Assembly (NCBI GenBank): GCA_030674155.1
Contig: CM060342.1
Location: 20,795,451-20,859,450, forward strand
Direction of reading: 5' to 3'
From: Stramonita haemastoma
Taxonomy: Eukaryota > Mollusca > Gastropoda > Neogastropoda > Muricidae
Length of the DNA stretch: 64,000 nucleotides
Below, piece by piece: positions 1-64,000 of this stretch. Within the stretch, counting starts at the first letter, position 1; each line of letters starts with the position of its first letter. The position numbers and the translations under genes are program-made. The notes under the pieces were generated by a model. It was not told the origin of the DNA and did no database searches. It saw only the letters and a program-made list of their open reading frames with translations.

Positions 1-1825
1 GAGAAGGGAAAAAAGAAAGAAAATGAAAACATTCTGTTGATAATAGAAATATGTTTGTTTTTGTCCATGTTTTTTAGTTCCTAGGCTAGAACTCTAACTC
101 TTTCATTCCCCAATTTACACTTGCTATTGCTTCCCTTTATTCCCAGCTTCCTCTTGTCTGTTTCTTCCCTTCATTCCCGGATTTACAGACCAAAACACTT
201 AGCATAATGGGGTACTTACTTTACAGACTTACGGCAGTAGCCCATATTATATGAACCAAAGAATGTCATATATCATTGTGTAGGAAATTGATGTGAGATG
301 GTGTTGGTGACCATGTTGACACTTCACAGTAACATGACAGGTGACACAGGTGTAAAACAGGTAAGTTGACAGTAAAAAAACAGGTATGCCATCATGCACT
401 CCATGCAGATCAGTATTTTTCTAGCCAGTTGTATGTTTCGTGCTTGTACTCACCAACTGATGCCTCATGTACATCCCCTTGCATTGTTTATGTGAATACT
501 CCATGAGAACTGTCTCCATTGTCACCATGATTGTCCCCAACACATCAACAGTTTATTCTCTTTTTTGTAGACTGTGTATGACTACCACACACCAATAAAG
601 AGAGCAAGCTCCACACTATTTTGCACACTTTTTATATACAGATAGTATTTACATGTTCTCTAATTACATATGTCTGCCCTTCTGTCCAAGTATCACATGA
701 TATGTCACACACAGGTGACACATGTATAATACACCTTGATCAGAATCCGAATTCTCTCCACCTTCCATTTTCACAGCCAAGAAATAAGCCACATCTTCAC
801 ACACACTCTTACACTCATTCTAAAACCAACTAATTTCTCAAGCGACTACTTTCTCACGAGTGGGGGGGGGGGGGTAGAGAGGGGGGGTGAGAGCTGGAAG
901 ACCAATGCTGGAACTGCATTCCATTCACAGCAACTACTACATAGACTGGGTATAGTGGCTGAAGGGGCAAGATGCTGACAGGTCAAGATTAATGAGGGAG
1001 GGGGGGGGAGGGGAGGAGGAAGGGAGGCTGCCCAGCCTGGAATTTCTTACATAAACAAAGACCCGTTAGTGGCTGACAACTGATAAGCAACTAACGGGAA
1101 GAACAGAGCGCTCCCTGCTGAGCCCGGTTTACCGGGCTGTGGGAAGGAAGGGTGTTTGTTAGTGGAGACCGGTATACCGGGCGCTGGGAAGGAAAGGAAG
1201 AAAAGTCTGCAGACCGGTAAACCGGGCTGTGGGAATGAAAGAACTAAGGTTCAGTAATGGTGAGATTTTGCACATGCGACTGTTTTTACCCACCATCAAG
1301 GTTGCGGCGTTCCAACACAGTGCTAGGAGAGAGGAACCTTCTTCTTTGTTGAACACTTTGACCACAACTTTTATCTGTCATATCAACAAAAGTGTGCTGC
1401 ACAGCTGTTAAGTGCCTGGCAAGTCAGGCCAAGTGCATCCAAATTTGGCATGGGAGAAAATTGGGATCTTTTAAGTATTTCTGGGGGGGAAGGGGGGAAA
1501 GCCAGAAGTGTGGACCAAGAAAACAGAAACAATGAGAGGGATCGAAAAGAGGAAATTCCTAGCACAGAATTTCCAGAAGGTGGGAATGCTATCTATACCG
1601 ACAACCAGACTCCCAGCATCCCCTGTGGGGGAAGACGGGTATTGAAAAAAGGGTGATGGGGGAGAAGTAAGGGTATTGTTTTTTTTTCACCCCATTCATT
1701 GGCTAGAAATCCGAGGTTCTCCAGTATTGAGATTTTTGCATATGTGACCATTTTTTTCCCACCATTTAGGTAAACGCATTCTGACTTTGAGGTGGGTGTC
1801 TAAAGACAACACCTATGTGATTGCT
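1..1825. other. Intergenic, no gene recognised
   Basis: No conserved frame. Holds G runs (861-876), a hairpin pair CCCGTTAGT/ACTAACGGG at about 1062-1098, three copies of a motif with a palindromic core (1126-1240), and two diverged copies of a roughly 55-bp segment (about 1245-1300 and 1715-1770). Confidence 0.5.
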
Positions 1826-2102
1826 GTTTTTGTTTTTTGGCATCCGTTCCTACCGCCACACAATGGCCTACCCTTCCAAAAGGCAGAACTGGTTTTTGAT
1901 GTGTGCGCAAGATGTTCTGCATGCATTTCCACATGGGGCCTCAGTTTTTAGTCTTCTGCAAAGGACTGTAACATTCAGTTCAATTTTTAAAATATTTTTT
2001 ATCAAACTGTGAAGAAAGGGTGAGGCTGGGAATTGAACCCAAAACTTCACGGTCTACTTGTTGGCAGGCAAACATCTTAACCATCCTGCCACCTTCTGTC
2101 TT
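1826..2102 (-). repeat. tRNA-derived SINE, type B
   Basis: On the minus strand it begins AGGTGGCAGGATGGTTAAG and has the B-box-like GGTTCAATTCC, as in a tRNA-promoted SINE. It shares its head with 54428-54872. A (TA)n array (2106-2168) and a type A SINE piece follow. Confidence 0.7.
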
Positions 2103-2112
2103 TATTGATATA

Positions 2113-2167
<55 letters not shown>

Positions 2168-2168
2168 C

Positions 2169-2357
2169 TAAGGATAATGGAATATACACTTGTGCTTTTT
2201 TACATCCTGTCTCTGTGTGCATGCGATTTTGTCATCCGTTCCCACCAGCACAAATGGCCTACTCTTCCGTAACCCGGAACGGGTTTTAATATGTGTACAA
2301 GATGCTCTGCATGTGTTCGCATAAGGGACCTTGGTATTTAGTCTGATTTGAAGGTCT
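2169..2357 (-). repeat. SINE type A fragment
   Basis: Tail-side part of the type A SINE (GGATAATGGAAT, GGCCTACTCTT, GTGTTCGCA motifs on the plus strand). Lacks the tRNA-like head. Confidence 0.65.
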
Positions 2358-3235
2358 TAAAAAAGATAATGTTATGAACTATAAATCAGGGGTGGGAATT
2401 GTCCACGGAAACCAATTTTACGAGTTTTTGGAATCTATTTCCGCGGGAAAAAATTTCGGTCCGCGGAAAAAAAATCGTGGGAGCAAAAATATTGTGTGCT
2501 GCGGCGTAGGCCTACTGTTAAAGCGCCTAAGCTAAACGGGAATCGTTTGCAAACTGTGTCTGCCCACTGAAGGTCCGGTGATAAATGTTGCCGAACGCAC
2601 AACGCAGTCATTGAAAGCAGTACCAGAATTGACCTATTCAGTGTTGATTCTAGGGTGGGCTTTTGCCGGAATCGCGTTTTTTTCAACTTTGCAGCAAAAT
2701 AATCTGACCAGTGCGCACTAGGCAAATGGACGCAAAACCGTGGACAGCGCGTATTTGAACAGTGCGTCATTGCAACTGTCCTTTATAGGGCTGCATGTGG
2801 TGGTCATTACCTTGTTACCCACGGAACTGGCAAGATTCACAGATTAGCACCGCAATCCACAATGCAGCCAGCTGGTCTGACGTCATTTTCCTATTCGTTT
2901 ACGTCATTACGTTATTTTCCAAGAAGCCTTGAACTCCTAACACAAGTGACGTCATTGTGACAGATCTATTGAGTAGATCTATAGCAGAAGCCATGACCCA
3001 GCAGAGAGCTGGTAGACCAAAAAGTGTTTTTTAAGAAAGGTTTTCCAGATCTGGCTTGACAAGTAGCCGGGGCTTCAGAACAGTGATGATGGCATATGAC
3101 ATTGGCTGTGTATAAAAAAAAAAATGGAAAGAACAATGCCTTCACTAAAGGACTTCTAACATCACACAAAAAGATGGTGATCACCAGGAGGCTGTACAAA
3201 ATGAAATTCTTCAGAAAGAGGTCGATCAGTTAACA

Positions 3236-3249
3236 CACACACACACACA

Positions 3250-3308
<59 letters not shown>

Positions 3309-3413
3309 GGTGGGACGGGGCAAGACTTATATTGGCTTTCACTTGTCTTGTCATCTAGATCTAGATAATATACATCTCTCTCTTTCCAATTCTGACAGTG
3401 GAAAAACAAATTG

Positions 3414-3452
<39 letters not shown>

Positions 3453-3666
3453 CTATGGGAGGAAAAATAACAAGACTAATATTGGATTTCACATCTTTTT
3501 TCATCTAGATCTAGATGTCTCTCCAACTCAGAAAGTGGGCGTACAAAATTGACTTTGACCCCCCCCCCCCCCCTCCTCTCCCCTCTCTCTCTTCTCTCTC
3601 ACACACACTGACATGGAAACAGTCACACATTGACACACACAACACAACAACACAACACACACATAC

Positions 3667-3710
<44 letters not shown>

Positions 3711-3740
3711 CACACACACGCGCACACACATGCACACACA

Positions 3741-3771
<31 letters not shown>

Positions 3772-4025
3772 CACAGAGTTTTTCATTCCACACATCACAC
3801 TCTTTCCTCAGTGCAATGTGAAAACCAGGAGGGTATCAGGTTTCATGAAAGGGATGGACCAGCAGCTGTAGGCCTAAGACAGAGATGAAGAGGGATGGTA
3901 GGAAGAGGGAGGGGTGGGGGGGGGGGGGGGGGGGCTTTCACTTGCAGTGTTTAGGGTCAGGGAGCAATGTTTAGATAACAATGGGCAGGCCAACCAGCCT
4001 CCCCTTTCTTTTTCCAGGAAGAGTC

Positions 4026-4107
<82 letters not shown>

Positions 4108-4145
4108 AACACAACACAACACAACACAAACAACAAACACAACAC

Positions 4146-4193
<48 letters not shown>

Positions 4194-4200
4194 TCTCTCT
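3236..4200. repeat. Cluster of (CT)n and (CA)n microsatellites
   Basis: Long (TC)n at 3252-3304, 3416-3450 and 4030-4098, (CA)n at 3671-3770 and 4145-4190, plus poly-C and poly-G runs. The reading frames over these arrays are not genes. Confidence 0.95.
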
Positions 4201-4573
4201 GTGTGTCTCTCTCTGTCTCTCTCTTGTCTCTGTCTCTCTCTCATTTTCTCCACATCTCCCTGTCTCTTACACACACAGACACACACACACACCTCTCCCC
4301 TCCCCCCACCCCTCTTTCTTTCTCTCTCTGTTTCTCTATGTGTGTCTGCCCTTTCTTTCTCTTTCTTCCTCTATCTGCATTAGTGCACATTTGTCTAAAA
4401 ATATACTCATTCTTGCTTTGTGATTACTTGGGTGTAGAACCTCCTTTAGATTGAAAAAATGACAGAAAAAGTCATACTTGGAGAGCTTATTTTAGGGCAG
4501 AAATTGCTTAGTATCAGGAACTGAAATTAGTTCAAGGAGAGGCCCTTAAACAGGCTAGAATTGTTGAAAAACC

Positions 4574-4668
4574 CTCAGCTTCAGGGGGCGTTGCCCCCTG
4601 ACCCCCACAAGGGGCTCTGCCCTTGACCCCGCCAGGGGGCAATGCCCCTGGACCCCCCACTTTTCAGA
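4574..4668. repeat. Cluster of GC-rich palindromes
   Basis: Four short inverted repeats in a row (GGGGGCGTTGCCCCC, AGGGGCTCTGCCCTT, AGGGGGCAATGCCCCT), inside the 3' end of the hAT-like element. Confidence 0.7.
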
Positions 4669-5102
4669 GTTTTTGGACTGAGTCAATTCCCACCCCCGAT
4701 AAATACAGACACGAAATGCACACTTACACCAATATGCACAAATTTACATACACACTAATACATAAACATACATACACAAAAACACTTGCCACAAAACACA
4801 CACACACACAAAACTGCAAAATGCATGCCAGATTAGCATAGACAGAAAGAGGATAGGTTTTCTGTAGTCAATATCTTTGGGGTTGCATTAAAACTGTCAA
4901 AGACTTTCGTCACAAAACACCCTCACACCGTACTAAAAACTCTTTCTTTAATCGCCACAAACAAATTCATCATAAATGTATGAAATACATTATAGAACCA
5001 CAGAATAATACACACTTCAATCTCAAGTAATTGTATTGCAACTAAACTTGATTTTCATCCAAAACATTTTCTTTTCTCAGCGGGAGATTTAGCTGGTGTT
5101 TA

Positions 5103-5318
5103 GAAAGAGCAAGCCGAAGTTCTGTTGTATCCCATCTTTAGTTTTGTATGTACGATTATCTATGGTATTTTTCTCTGGAGTTTTGCTCCCAATATTTTGT
5201 TGCAGAGTGAAAAAGAGCAAGCTGAAGGTCTGTTGTATCCTGCCTTTAGTTTTGTAGGTACAGTTATCTATGGTATTTTTCTCTGGAATTTTGCCCCTAA
5301 CATTGTGTTGCAGAGTAA
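5103..5318. repeat. Tandem duplication, about 108 bp x 2
   Basis: Two adjacent similar units, each starting AAGAGCAAGC and ending TTGCAGAGT. Confidence 0.85.
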
Positions 5319-5337
5319 ATCTTTTACATGTGCTGCA

Positions 5338-5489
5338 TTAACCTCTTTACTGCGCTATTGATGAACAGTGTTCGTCATAGAAACCGTCGCCAGCAATGCT
5401 CAGTTGACGATTGTTGTTTATGATTCAACGCTCTCGCTGTTCCATCCAGCATGTGCCTGAGCAAAATATGACAGCAGCGAAAGGGTTAA
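5338..5489. mobile_element. TTAA-bounded MITE, family 2
   Basis: 152 bp with TTAA at both ends and imperfect inverted ends (TTAACCTCTTTACTGCGC; GCAGCGAAAGGGTTAA). Same family as 37970-38120 and 42387-42661, opposite orientation. TTAA targets suggest a piggyBac-type origin. Confidence 0.65.
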
Positions 5490-6019
5490 GGGGTAGATAT
5501 TCCAAAGGAGTGTCTGTGAATTGAGGCAGATGAATGTGGTTTCAAAACAGATTTGAACCATGGATTAGAAAAATGCATTTTCTAAGCAACCGAACTATGC
5601 ATTCCAACAAAGGACTCAAATACATGGCTTGTCATGTAAGTCTGTTTTCTTCTGGCATTTCCCACTTTTTCTTCCTTGCAATGTTGATTTATCACATAGA
5701 TTCTGAAAAAAAGCTGCCTTCAGCTTCCAATACACACAGGTACACACACACACAAAATCGATAAAGCAGCCATAATTGGACTTTCTCTCTAACATTTGCA
5801 ATGTTTCAAACATTCTGTCTGTCTTCTCTCTCTCTGCTATAACACTTTCATTAACAAGTCCATATGCCTGCCTGTCAGTTCATTATGTTTGTATATTTTC
5901 CACTTTGCATAATATTATTTCCATTTTATTGTTTCATGTTATTGCTCATTTCTTACAACAGATATCCATCTTGTGAAGAAAAATAATTCTTGAGACTTGT
6001 ATTGAAAAAAAGCTAATAT

Positions 6020-6033
6020 TTTTTAAGATCACT

Positions 6034-6083
<50 letters not shown>
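6020..6083. repeat. (CA)n microsatellite
   Basis: CA dinucleotide run in intergenic DNA. Confidence 0.95.
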
Positions 6084-6084
<1 letters not shown>

Positions 6085-6213
6085 CACTAAAAGCCTGCAT
6101 ACATCACATGCATACAATCAACTGGAAAAGGGTATTTGAAAAACAGCACAAGATTAACCCATTCATGCCCCAATTTTTTTTTTTCAAAATGTCTAATGTG
6201 TGTTTTTAATAGA

Positions 6214-6556
6214 TTAAAGACATCAGATTACAAAGGTTACAGAAAACAATCATTCACAGAATTGTTACTGATGTTGTTCTGAGTGTGATGGGTGTAACAC
6301 ATACAACAAGTAGTGGCCTGTGCAATAACACAAAAGATGCAGTGGAACATTCTTTTTGGGACTGCAACCATGAAGATCTATTTGGACAAAGTTAGATAAT
6401 AATGATTAATGACCATTGTGAATATGGCTCAAATGTAAAAATTTCACGTAAGATTGTTCTTTTTGGAGTGGATGATTGTATGAAAACAGATGCTGTTTTC
6501 AATTTCATTATCCTACTTACAAATTGGTATACAGATGTAGAATTGAAAATCATTTA
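6214..6556 (+). pseudogene. Decayed LINE ORF2 C-terminus (zf-RVT region)
   Basis: One frame reads LQKTIIHRIVTDVVLSVMG and then LCNNTKDAVEHSFWDC, like the zinc-knuckle region (C...ExxEHLFWxC) after a LINE reverse transcriptase. After a frame shift it continues RKIVLFGVDD and AVFNFIILLTNWY, like the end of such proteins. Stops and shifts show it is dead. Confidence 0.65.
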
Positions 6557-6685
6557 CCAGTATTGAAAACTTTTCTAAAATAGTTGAAATACAGGTTTCA
6601 ATACAGTACAAGCAACAATTGCAACATCTAAGTAGATTCACTTTTGATTGAGTCATTAGGCATGTTTGTAGTGTATTGACAGTTA

Positions 6686-7371
6686 TATCGTAAAATCCTA
6701 GCATACGCCACCCCTGTGCACTGATTTAGGGCAAAATTGGAAGGGCGTTTGCTAGGGATAGACCTTTGCACAAAATATTTTGTGCTCAACCGTGTATTGA
6801 GTGAATACAAACCCCGAAGCATGTAAGTTAGGTCGTGTGAGTAGAAGTGAAGGAACAGAAAGAAGGATTTTGAGGCAAGAGGCCAACGAGTTCCATCGTT
6901 TCGTTGTAGTCTTGTTTTGCAAACCCTGCTTCAGATCTTTCATATTCCAGATAATGCAGCACACTTGGTCGACATGTTCAGATCTAACAGTGTCCTTTTG
7001 ACAGTTTCGTTTTGTTTGTCTTTTTCGTACTGCTGTTCAAGTTATCTTGTTTTCACTCCATCTGATTTCTTCTATGCACGGAATTCACGGCAACTCCAAA
7101 CATTCCCACCTGCTTTGTTATCAGTACTGGAGGCTTCCAATTTGAAAGATCGTGTAAGACGTGCGGAGTGGGAGAGGAAAAGATAGAAAAAGAAAGAAAC
7201 AAAGGTAAAGAAGGAAAGTGACATTTAGAACGTCTGCACAAATCTAGTGAAAGTGAGCATAGTCCTTTGAAAAAACTAGGTGGGCGTTGACTTAGATAGT
7301 TACCTGTACAATTTATGGCCAAGTGGGGGGTGGGCGTTTGTAGATGGTGGGCTTATGACTAGGGATTTTAC

Positions 7372-7375
<4 letters not shown>
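6686..7375. mobile_element. Possible MITE with related inverted ends
   Basis: TATCGTAAAATCCTAGCAT at the left and ACTAGGGATTTTACGGTA at the right are imperfect inverted repeats, with related GGGCGTTTG blocks inside. A TA target may have grown into the (TA)n at 7376-7444. Confidence 0.45.

Positions 7376-7444
<69 letters not shown>
7376..7444. repeat. (TA)n microsatellite
   Basis: Uninterrupted TA run of about 69 bp. Confidence 0.97.
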
Positions 7445-7448
<4 letters not shown>

Positions 7449-8071
7449 CATGTGTCTCCAGCCATGTGCTGATGCTGAATAGCAAACGTGATATCAGAAA
7501 AGAATGACTTGTGCACACACCTATTTCACTCTTCAAAGCTGTGCTGTCACACATTGGGTAGTTTAAGCTGACATTGGCACAACATGATTTTTCTCATGGA
7601 TGAAACAAGTGCAATGGCGTAGATTGTCAGATTTGACAGAGGTGCATGAAAACTATTGTTTTTCTCATGTTTGACATGATGCATTCGTTAGCTTATGGAG
7701 CATGAAAAACGTGTGTGTGTGCATGCATGGAATCTATGTGTGTGGTGTGTTGTGTGTGTGTGTGTGTGTGTGTGCATGTGTGTGTTATGTGTGCATCTGT
7801 GTGTGTGTGCATCTGTGTGTGTGTGTTCTCTTGGTTGATTAAGTACTTGAAAAACAGTTAATGTTACTTGATTATGAAACGAAATTGTATAAATTTGTAC
7901 TTTCTTTTTGCTTCTTTCATTTTGTTCAGAAACTTTTGTCTTTAATTTTTTGTGAAGAAAAATGCAAATTTAAAATTTAAAAAGTATATAACAAAAAAAA
8001 AAAAAACCAACAAAGAAAAATGAACACCAGGCTGATCTCATTATGCTCCTCCAATTTGTATCACACTATTC

Positions 8072-8325
8072 TCCAATTTGTACCACAAATTTGAAAAGCA
8101 CATTCAACACTCCAGTTTTATGTCCAAGATTTAGTCCATCATGTAAAACAAAAAAATACCACATTCTCCAAACCACATTCACCACATAAACTACATCATT
8201 CCTTTCCACTCCAGTTTTACGGTCCACAAGATTTAGTCCCGTCACGTAAACCAAAAAATACCACATTCTCCAACACCACATTCACCACCACACACAAAAA
8301 AAACTACATCATTCCTTTCTGATAC
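8072..8325. repeat. Tandem duplication, about 115 bp x 2
   Basis: Two similar units (CACTCCAGTTTTA, GATTTAGTCC, ATACCACATTCTCC), just beyond the stop codon of the minus-strand gene, so probably in its 3' UTR. No clear poly(A) signal was recognised. Confidence 0.8.
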
Positions 8326-8406
8326 GTGGGAGATATGTGCATGACGACACCGTTCTCGTCTTTCTCTTCAGCCCGTTCATAATGACCACAATCTTGCGTT
8401 CAGTCC

Positions 8407-13692
<5,286 letters not shown>

Positions 13693-14197
13693 CTTCCAGT
13701 TAGACTACAGATCAAAGATCTCAACAAGAACAAGAATTTGTAAAAATGCCTATCAGTGAGATTTCTTCCAATTTGTTCTGTCGACTTGATGCAGGTCTAG
13801 TTTTGTAGTTCTAACTTTCGTTCTTTTGGTGCAATCCCCTTTGGCATGTAGGCCTCAGTGTTTCCCCGGTGTTTCGTCACTATGACGTGAACTATATTTA
13901 GACCTAAGTCAAGGTCGTAGCACAATCTATTTTTATTGATAGGCCCAGAGAAGGGTTAGGTTAACCCATCGGCTAATTAGGCCTACAGGCCTATATGTGT
14001 ACCTCTTGACCGCCCTGATTCCCGCCTTCTTTGAATTATGTAAATTCTTACAGGTACTTTAAAAAGCATGTTGTGTGCTTGCATGTGTGTTTTATTATTT
14101 ATTTATTTATTTATTTTATATCGAGGATAATGTGTGTGTGTCACTGTGTGTGTGTGTGTGGCGCGCGCGCGCACGCGCGCGCGCGCGCGTTTTTTTA

Positions 14198-14538
14198 AAT
14201 TTTTATTTATTTTATTCTTTTATATCGAGGATAATGGTATAAGCACTCATGTGCTTTTTTTCATCCAGTTCCCGTGTGTATGCAGTTTTGCAAATATTGT
14301 TATCTGTTCCCACAGGCACACAATGGCTTACTCTTACGAAAAGCTGAATAGGATTTAACGTGTGCGCAAGATGTTATGCATATGTTCGCACACGGGGCCT
14401 CGGTTTACAGTCTCATCCGAAAGACTTTTGGGGAGAGTGGAGTCAGCACTGATGTTAACTGTAGGGGAAAAATCCCCTCCAACGGGAATCGAACTCGGGT
14501 CGTCAAATTGCGAGCGCAATGTTCTGACCACTAGCACG
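14198..14538 (-). repeat. tRNA-derived SINE, type A
   Basis: Head on the minus strand with GTCAGAACATTGCGC and GAGTTCGATTCC; tail with TATCCTCGATATAAAAG. A stub of a second tail (14095-14131) precedes it, split off by a GT/GC array. Between the two genes. Confidence 0.85.
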
Positions 14539-15818
14539 TGGTGTGTGTGTGTGTGTGTGTGTGTGTTCGCGCGCGCATGTGTGTTTGTTTGCGCGCGCGT
14601 GCGTGCGTGCGTGTGTGTGTGTGTGTGTGTTGTGTGAACGCCCTTACTTACATGTGCGAGTGTGCGTAGCGTAGGCCTACACGTTGAAAGCAAAAGAAGA
14701 CAGATTCTGGACACCATGTTTTCACTCATATGAATTGTTGAGGGTGGGGCTGGAAAAGTGGAAATGGCCTGGGTCTTATTTTCTGGCTAAGCCACCTTTC
14801 CACAAACTGCAAAACTGGGTAGAAGCCATGAAGCTTAATACTAAATAGGGCCTAAATAATGACGACATGTGGATTGGTCTACCTGCTGTTCTAAAGTGCA
14901 GACCTTCATCGAGGCCAAAGAGCAAAGTCAAGTCAAGTCAAAATGATCTTAATGAGGGTAAAATATTAAGTTTACACAACTGTTGGGTTTTTTTTCATCC
15001 TGCCCTCACAAAAAAGGCGAAAACTGACTTGTAAAAGCATTCAAAAGAAAGTGAACACAGGAACATCCTTATGACAACAGTTGAGACTGTTGTTACCCAC
15101 TGACATGATGGAAGCAGGTATAAAAAAAAATTTAAAAAATCATACACAAGACATGCCACAACCATTAAAATTGCCATTGTAGCCTACTTGAAAGTCGGCA
15201 TAGGCCATACAGAGCAGCACCCTTCAAGACTAGCAGCCAGACATGATTCCCACTACACAAATCGCTCAAAAAGAGTCTGGCCTTAGGTAAGCCTAGGCCT
15301 ACCCCATCCCAGTGGCCAAGAAGCTCTCTTTGCAGATGACTTCAATGATTTGCAGCAAAGAAATAAACACTCGTAGTTTTTTTGTTTTGTTTTTTCTGCC
15401 ACAGCGTAATACTTCTAATTTTGAAACAAAACAGGATTTTTTTTTCATCATAAATACTCTCATGATTTCATAGATAGAGATAGATAGATATATTTGTAGT
15501 CATAATTTGATGGCTAATTCTTATGTGAAGTATTGGAATTTTGGTTTTGATCATTCATAAATTATTTGCTATTAGCACATTACAAGTTCCAACTTCAGAT
15601 TTCGCAGTTTGGATTATTTCTTTATCCCCTCTGTGCACGAACGTGTTTTCCCCTAGGATCTAAAAATAGGCTCTTTGTGTATATTCAGTAATGTATTCTT
15701 ATATAAGTCTTTTTCATCAGTGTTTTGTATTCAATGAAAATAACTACTACTGTGTATTAAAGTGATCTTTAAAAATCTTAAAATTAATCAATACAGATGC
15801 AGCAATTATTTTCTCGTG

Positions 15819-15833
15819 GTTTCCATTAACAAC
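15819..15833 (+). promoter_or_regulatory. X-box-like (RFX) site upstream of DNAH10
   Basis: GTTTCC-ATT-AACAAC is an imperfect inverted half-site pair like the X-box of ciliary genes bound by RFX factors, about 365 bp before the ATG. The right half has one mismatch to RGYAAC. Weak call. Confidence 0.3.
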
Positions 15834-16151
15834 TGCGAGATAACAATATGGCCGACACATGACAACGGAAATAGTTCTCAGAGAGTGGCGTAGGAATATT
15901 AGTCACGCTAAAAAGATTTGACCCTAATTCAAAATATATATCTAACTTTAAAAAGCTATGCAGTATATTTGATCAAACCTTTTATTGCTTCTTAAGGTAT
16001 ATTAGACTTTTTATTTTACATTTTGAAGTTGTTTTAAGAAAAATATGTAGGGTCTCATTTCTTTGCGCACCGGTAGGAGCATCGCGTCTGCGATATTTGT
16101 CATCTTGGATACATTCCGCCATTCTGCAGAGTTGGTGCGTGTGGTGGCACC

Positions 16152-16169
16152 ATGAACAGAAGCAAATAG
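16152..16169 (+). promoter_or_regulatory. Possible uORF of five codons before DNAH10
   Basis: An ATG in fair context (GGCACCATGA) opens a five-codon frame ending in TAG, 28 nt before the main start codon. It matters only if transcription starts upstream of it, which cannot be seen here. Confidence 0.35.
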
Positions 16170-16196
16170 CGATGGGTCGCTAAAAGAAATGCCACC

Positions 16197-63795
<47,599 letters not shown>

Positions 63796-63813
63796 GTGAG
63801 ACATCACACACAC

Positions 63814-63840
63814 ACACACGCACGCACACATGCACGCACG

Positions 63841-63928
<88 letters not shown>
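63814..63928. repeat. (CA)n microsatellite after exon 46
   Basis: CA run of about 80 bp starting 18 bp past the donor. Confidence 0.96.
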
Positions 63929-63930
<2 letters not shown>

Positions 63931-64000
63931 ATCACCAAGATGACCATGTAGCTGTACAGGTGAGACACCTCACACACTATCCATCTCTACAGGTGAGACA
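63929..64000 (+). pseudogene. Partial copies of the DNAH10 exon 46 end
   Basis: ACCATCACCAAGATGACCAT then GTAGCTGTACAG|GTGAGAC repeats the last 31 nt of exon 46 with its donor; one change makes TAG. A second, shorter copy (TCTCTACAGGTGAGACA) is at the window edge. Confidence 0.92.

Larger units (their letters stand above)
2387..4698. mobile_element. Non-autonomous DNA transposon, hAT-like ends
   Basis: Bounded by 15-bp terminal inverted repeats CAGGGGTGGGAATTG and CAATTCCCACCCCCG (one mismatch), flanked by direct repeats ATAAAT (2381-2386, 4699-4704). The CAGGGGTGG terminus resembles hAT elements, though those usually make 8-bp duplications. No transposase frame was seen. The interior holds several (CT)n/(CA)n arrays and GC-rich small palindromes near the 3' end. 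Confidence 0.65.
13693..16196. promoter_or_regulatory. Divergent intergenic region between the two genes
   Basis: 2.5 kb separating the start codons of the minus-strand gene and DNAH10; it must hold both promoters and 5' UTRs. No clear TATA box was recognised. A SINE and a GT/GC-rich purine-pyrimidine run (14130-14190) occupy part of it. The last 350 bp have ATATGGCCG and GCCATT motifs that resemble YY1 sites. Confidence 0.5.

Noticed and set aside
2435..2770. 111-codon frame on the minus strand
   Set aside because: Lies inside the transposon-like element and shows no recognisable domain; composition looks random.
3511..4454. Many open frames of Thr-His, Cys-Val or Ser-Leu repeats on both strands
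   Set aside because: They are translations of (CA)n, (GT)n and (CT)n arrays. The same applies at 12409-13283, 16764-17105, 18371-18737, 20937-21450, 22566-22936, 36490-36764, 60449-60995 and 63413-63927.

Overview
This window is animal nuclear DNA, most likely from a marine mollusc and probably a gastropod. The evidence is intron-rich genes with GT-AG splice sites, 46 short conserved exons spread over 48 kb, very abundant (CA)n/(GT)n, (GA)n, (TA)n and (GATA)n arrays, and several families of tRNA-derived SINEs, TTAA-bounded MITEs and LINE 3' fragments. The species cannot be fixed from sequence alone, and the lineage call is an inference from repeat content and protein similarity.

Layout. Positions 1-8.4 kb are intergenic: old SINEs, a 2.3-kb element with hAT-like terminal inverted repeats (2387-4698), a decayed LINE C-terminus (about 6214-6556) and tandem repeats. 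Positions 8407-13692 (minus strand) hold a five-exon gene for a protein of about 300 residues. It joins an N-lobe of Tpt1/KptA RNA 2'-phosphotransferase type, with the motif histidine replaced, to C-terminal leucine-rich repeats. A divergent intergenic region of 2.5 kb follows (13693-16196). From 16197 to the right edge (plus strand) lies the 5' part of the gene for the axonemal inner-arm dynein heavy chain DNAH10. The 46 recognised exons encode about 2,830 residues: tail, linker, AAA1, AAA2 and the first part of AAA3. The rest of the motor lies beyond the window.

The two genes are head to head. The dynein is the I1/f inner-arm 1-alpha heavy chain of motile cilia. No functional link of the Tpt1-like/LRR protein to cilia can be shown from sequence.

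The main unusual themes are as follows. (1) The Tpt1-like N-lobe/LRR fusion. (2) Repeated partial copies of exon edges together with their splice sites, next to microsatellites or inside tandem arrays. This is seen at exon 2 of the minus-strand gene and DNAH10 exons 4, 22, 27, 31, 38 and 46, while other acceptors are built from the last unit of a minisatellite. (3) A SINE family that joins a tRNA-like A box to a 5S rRNA-like internal promoter. (4) Single-base indels in nine otherwise well conserved dynein exons, which look like assembly errors rather than gene decay. Most long reading frames in this window are translations of dinucleotide repeats and are not genes.
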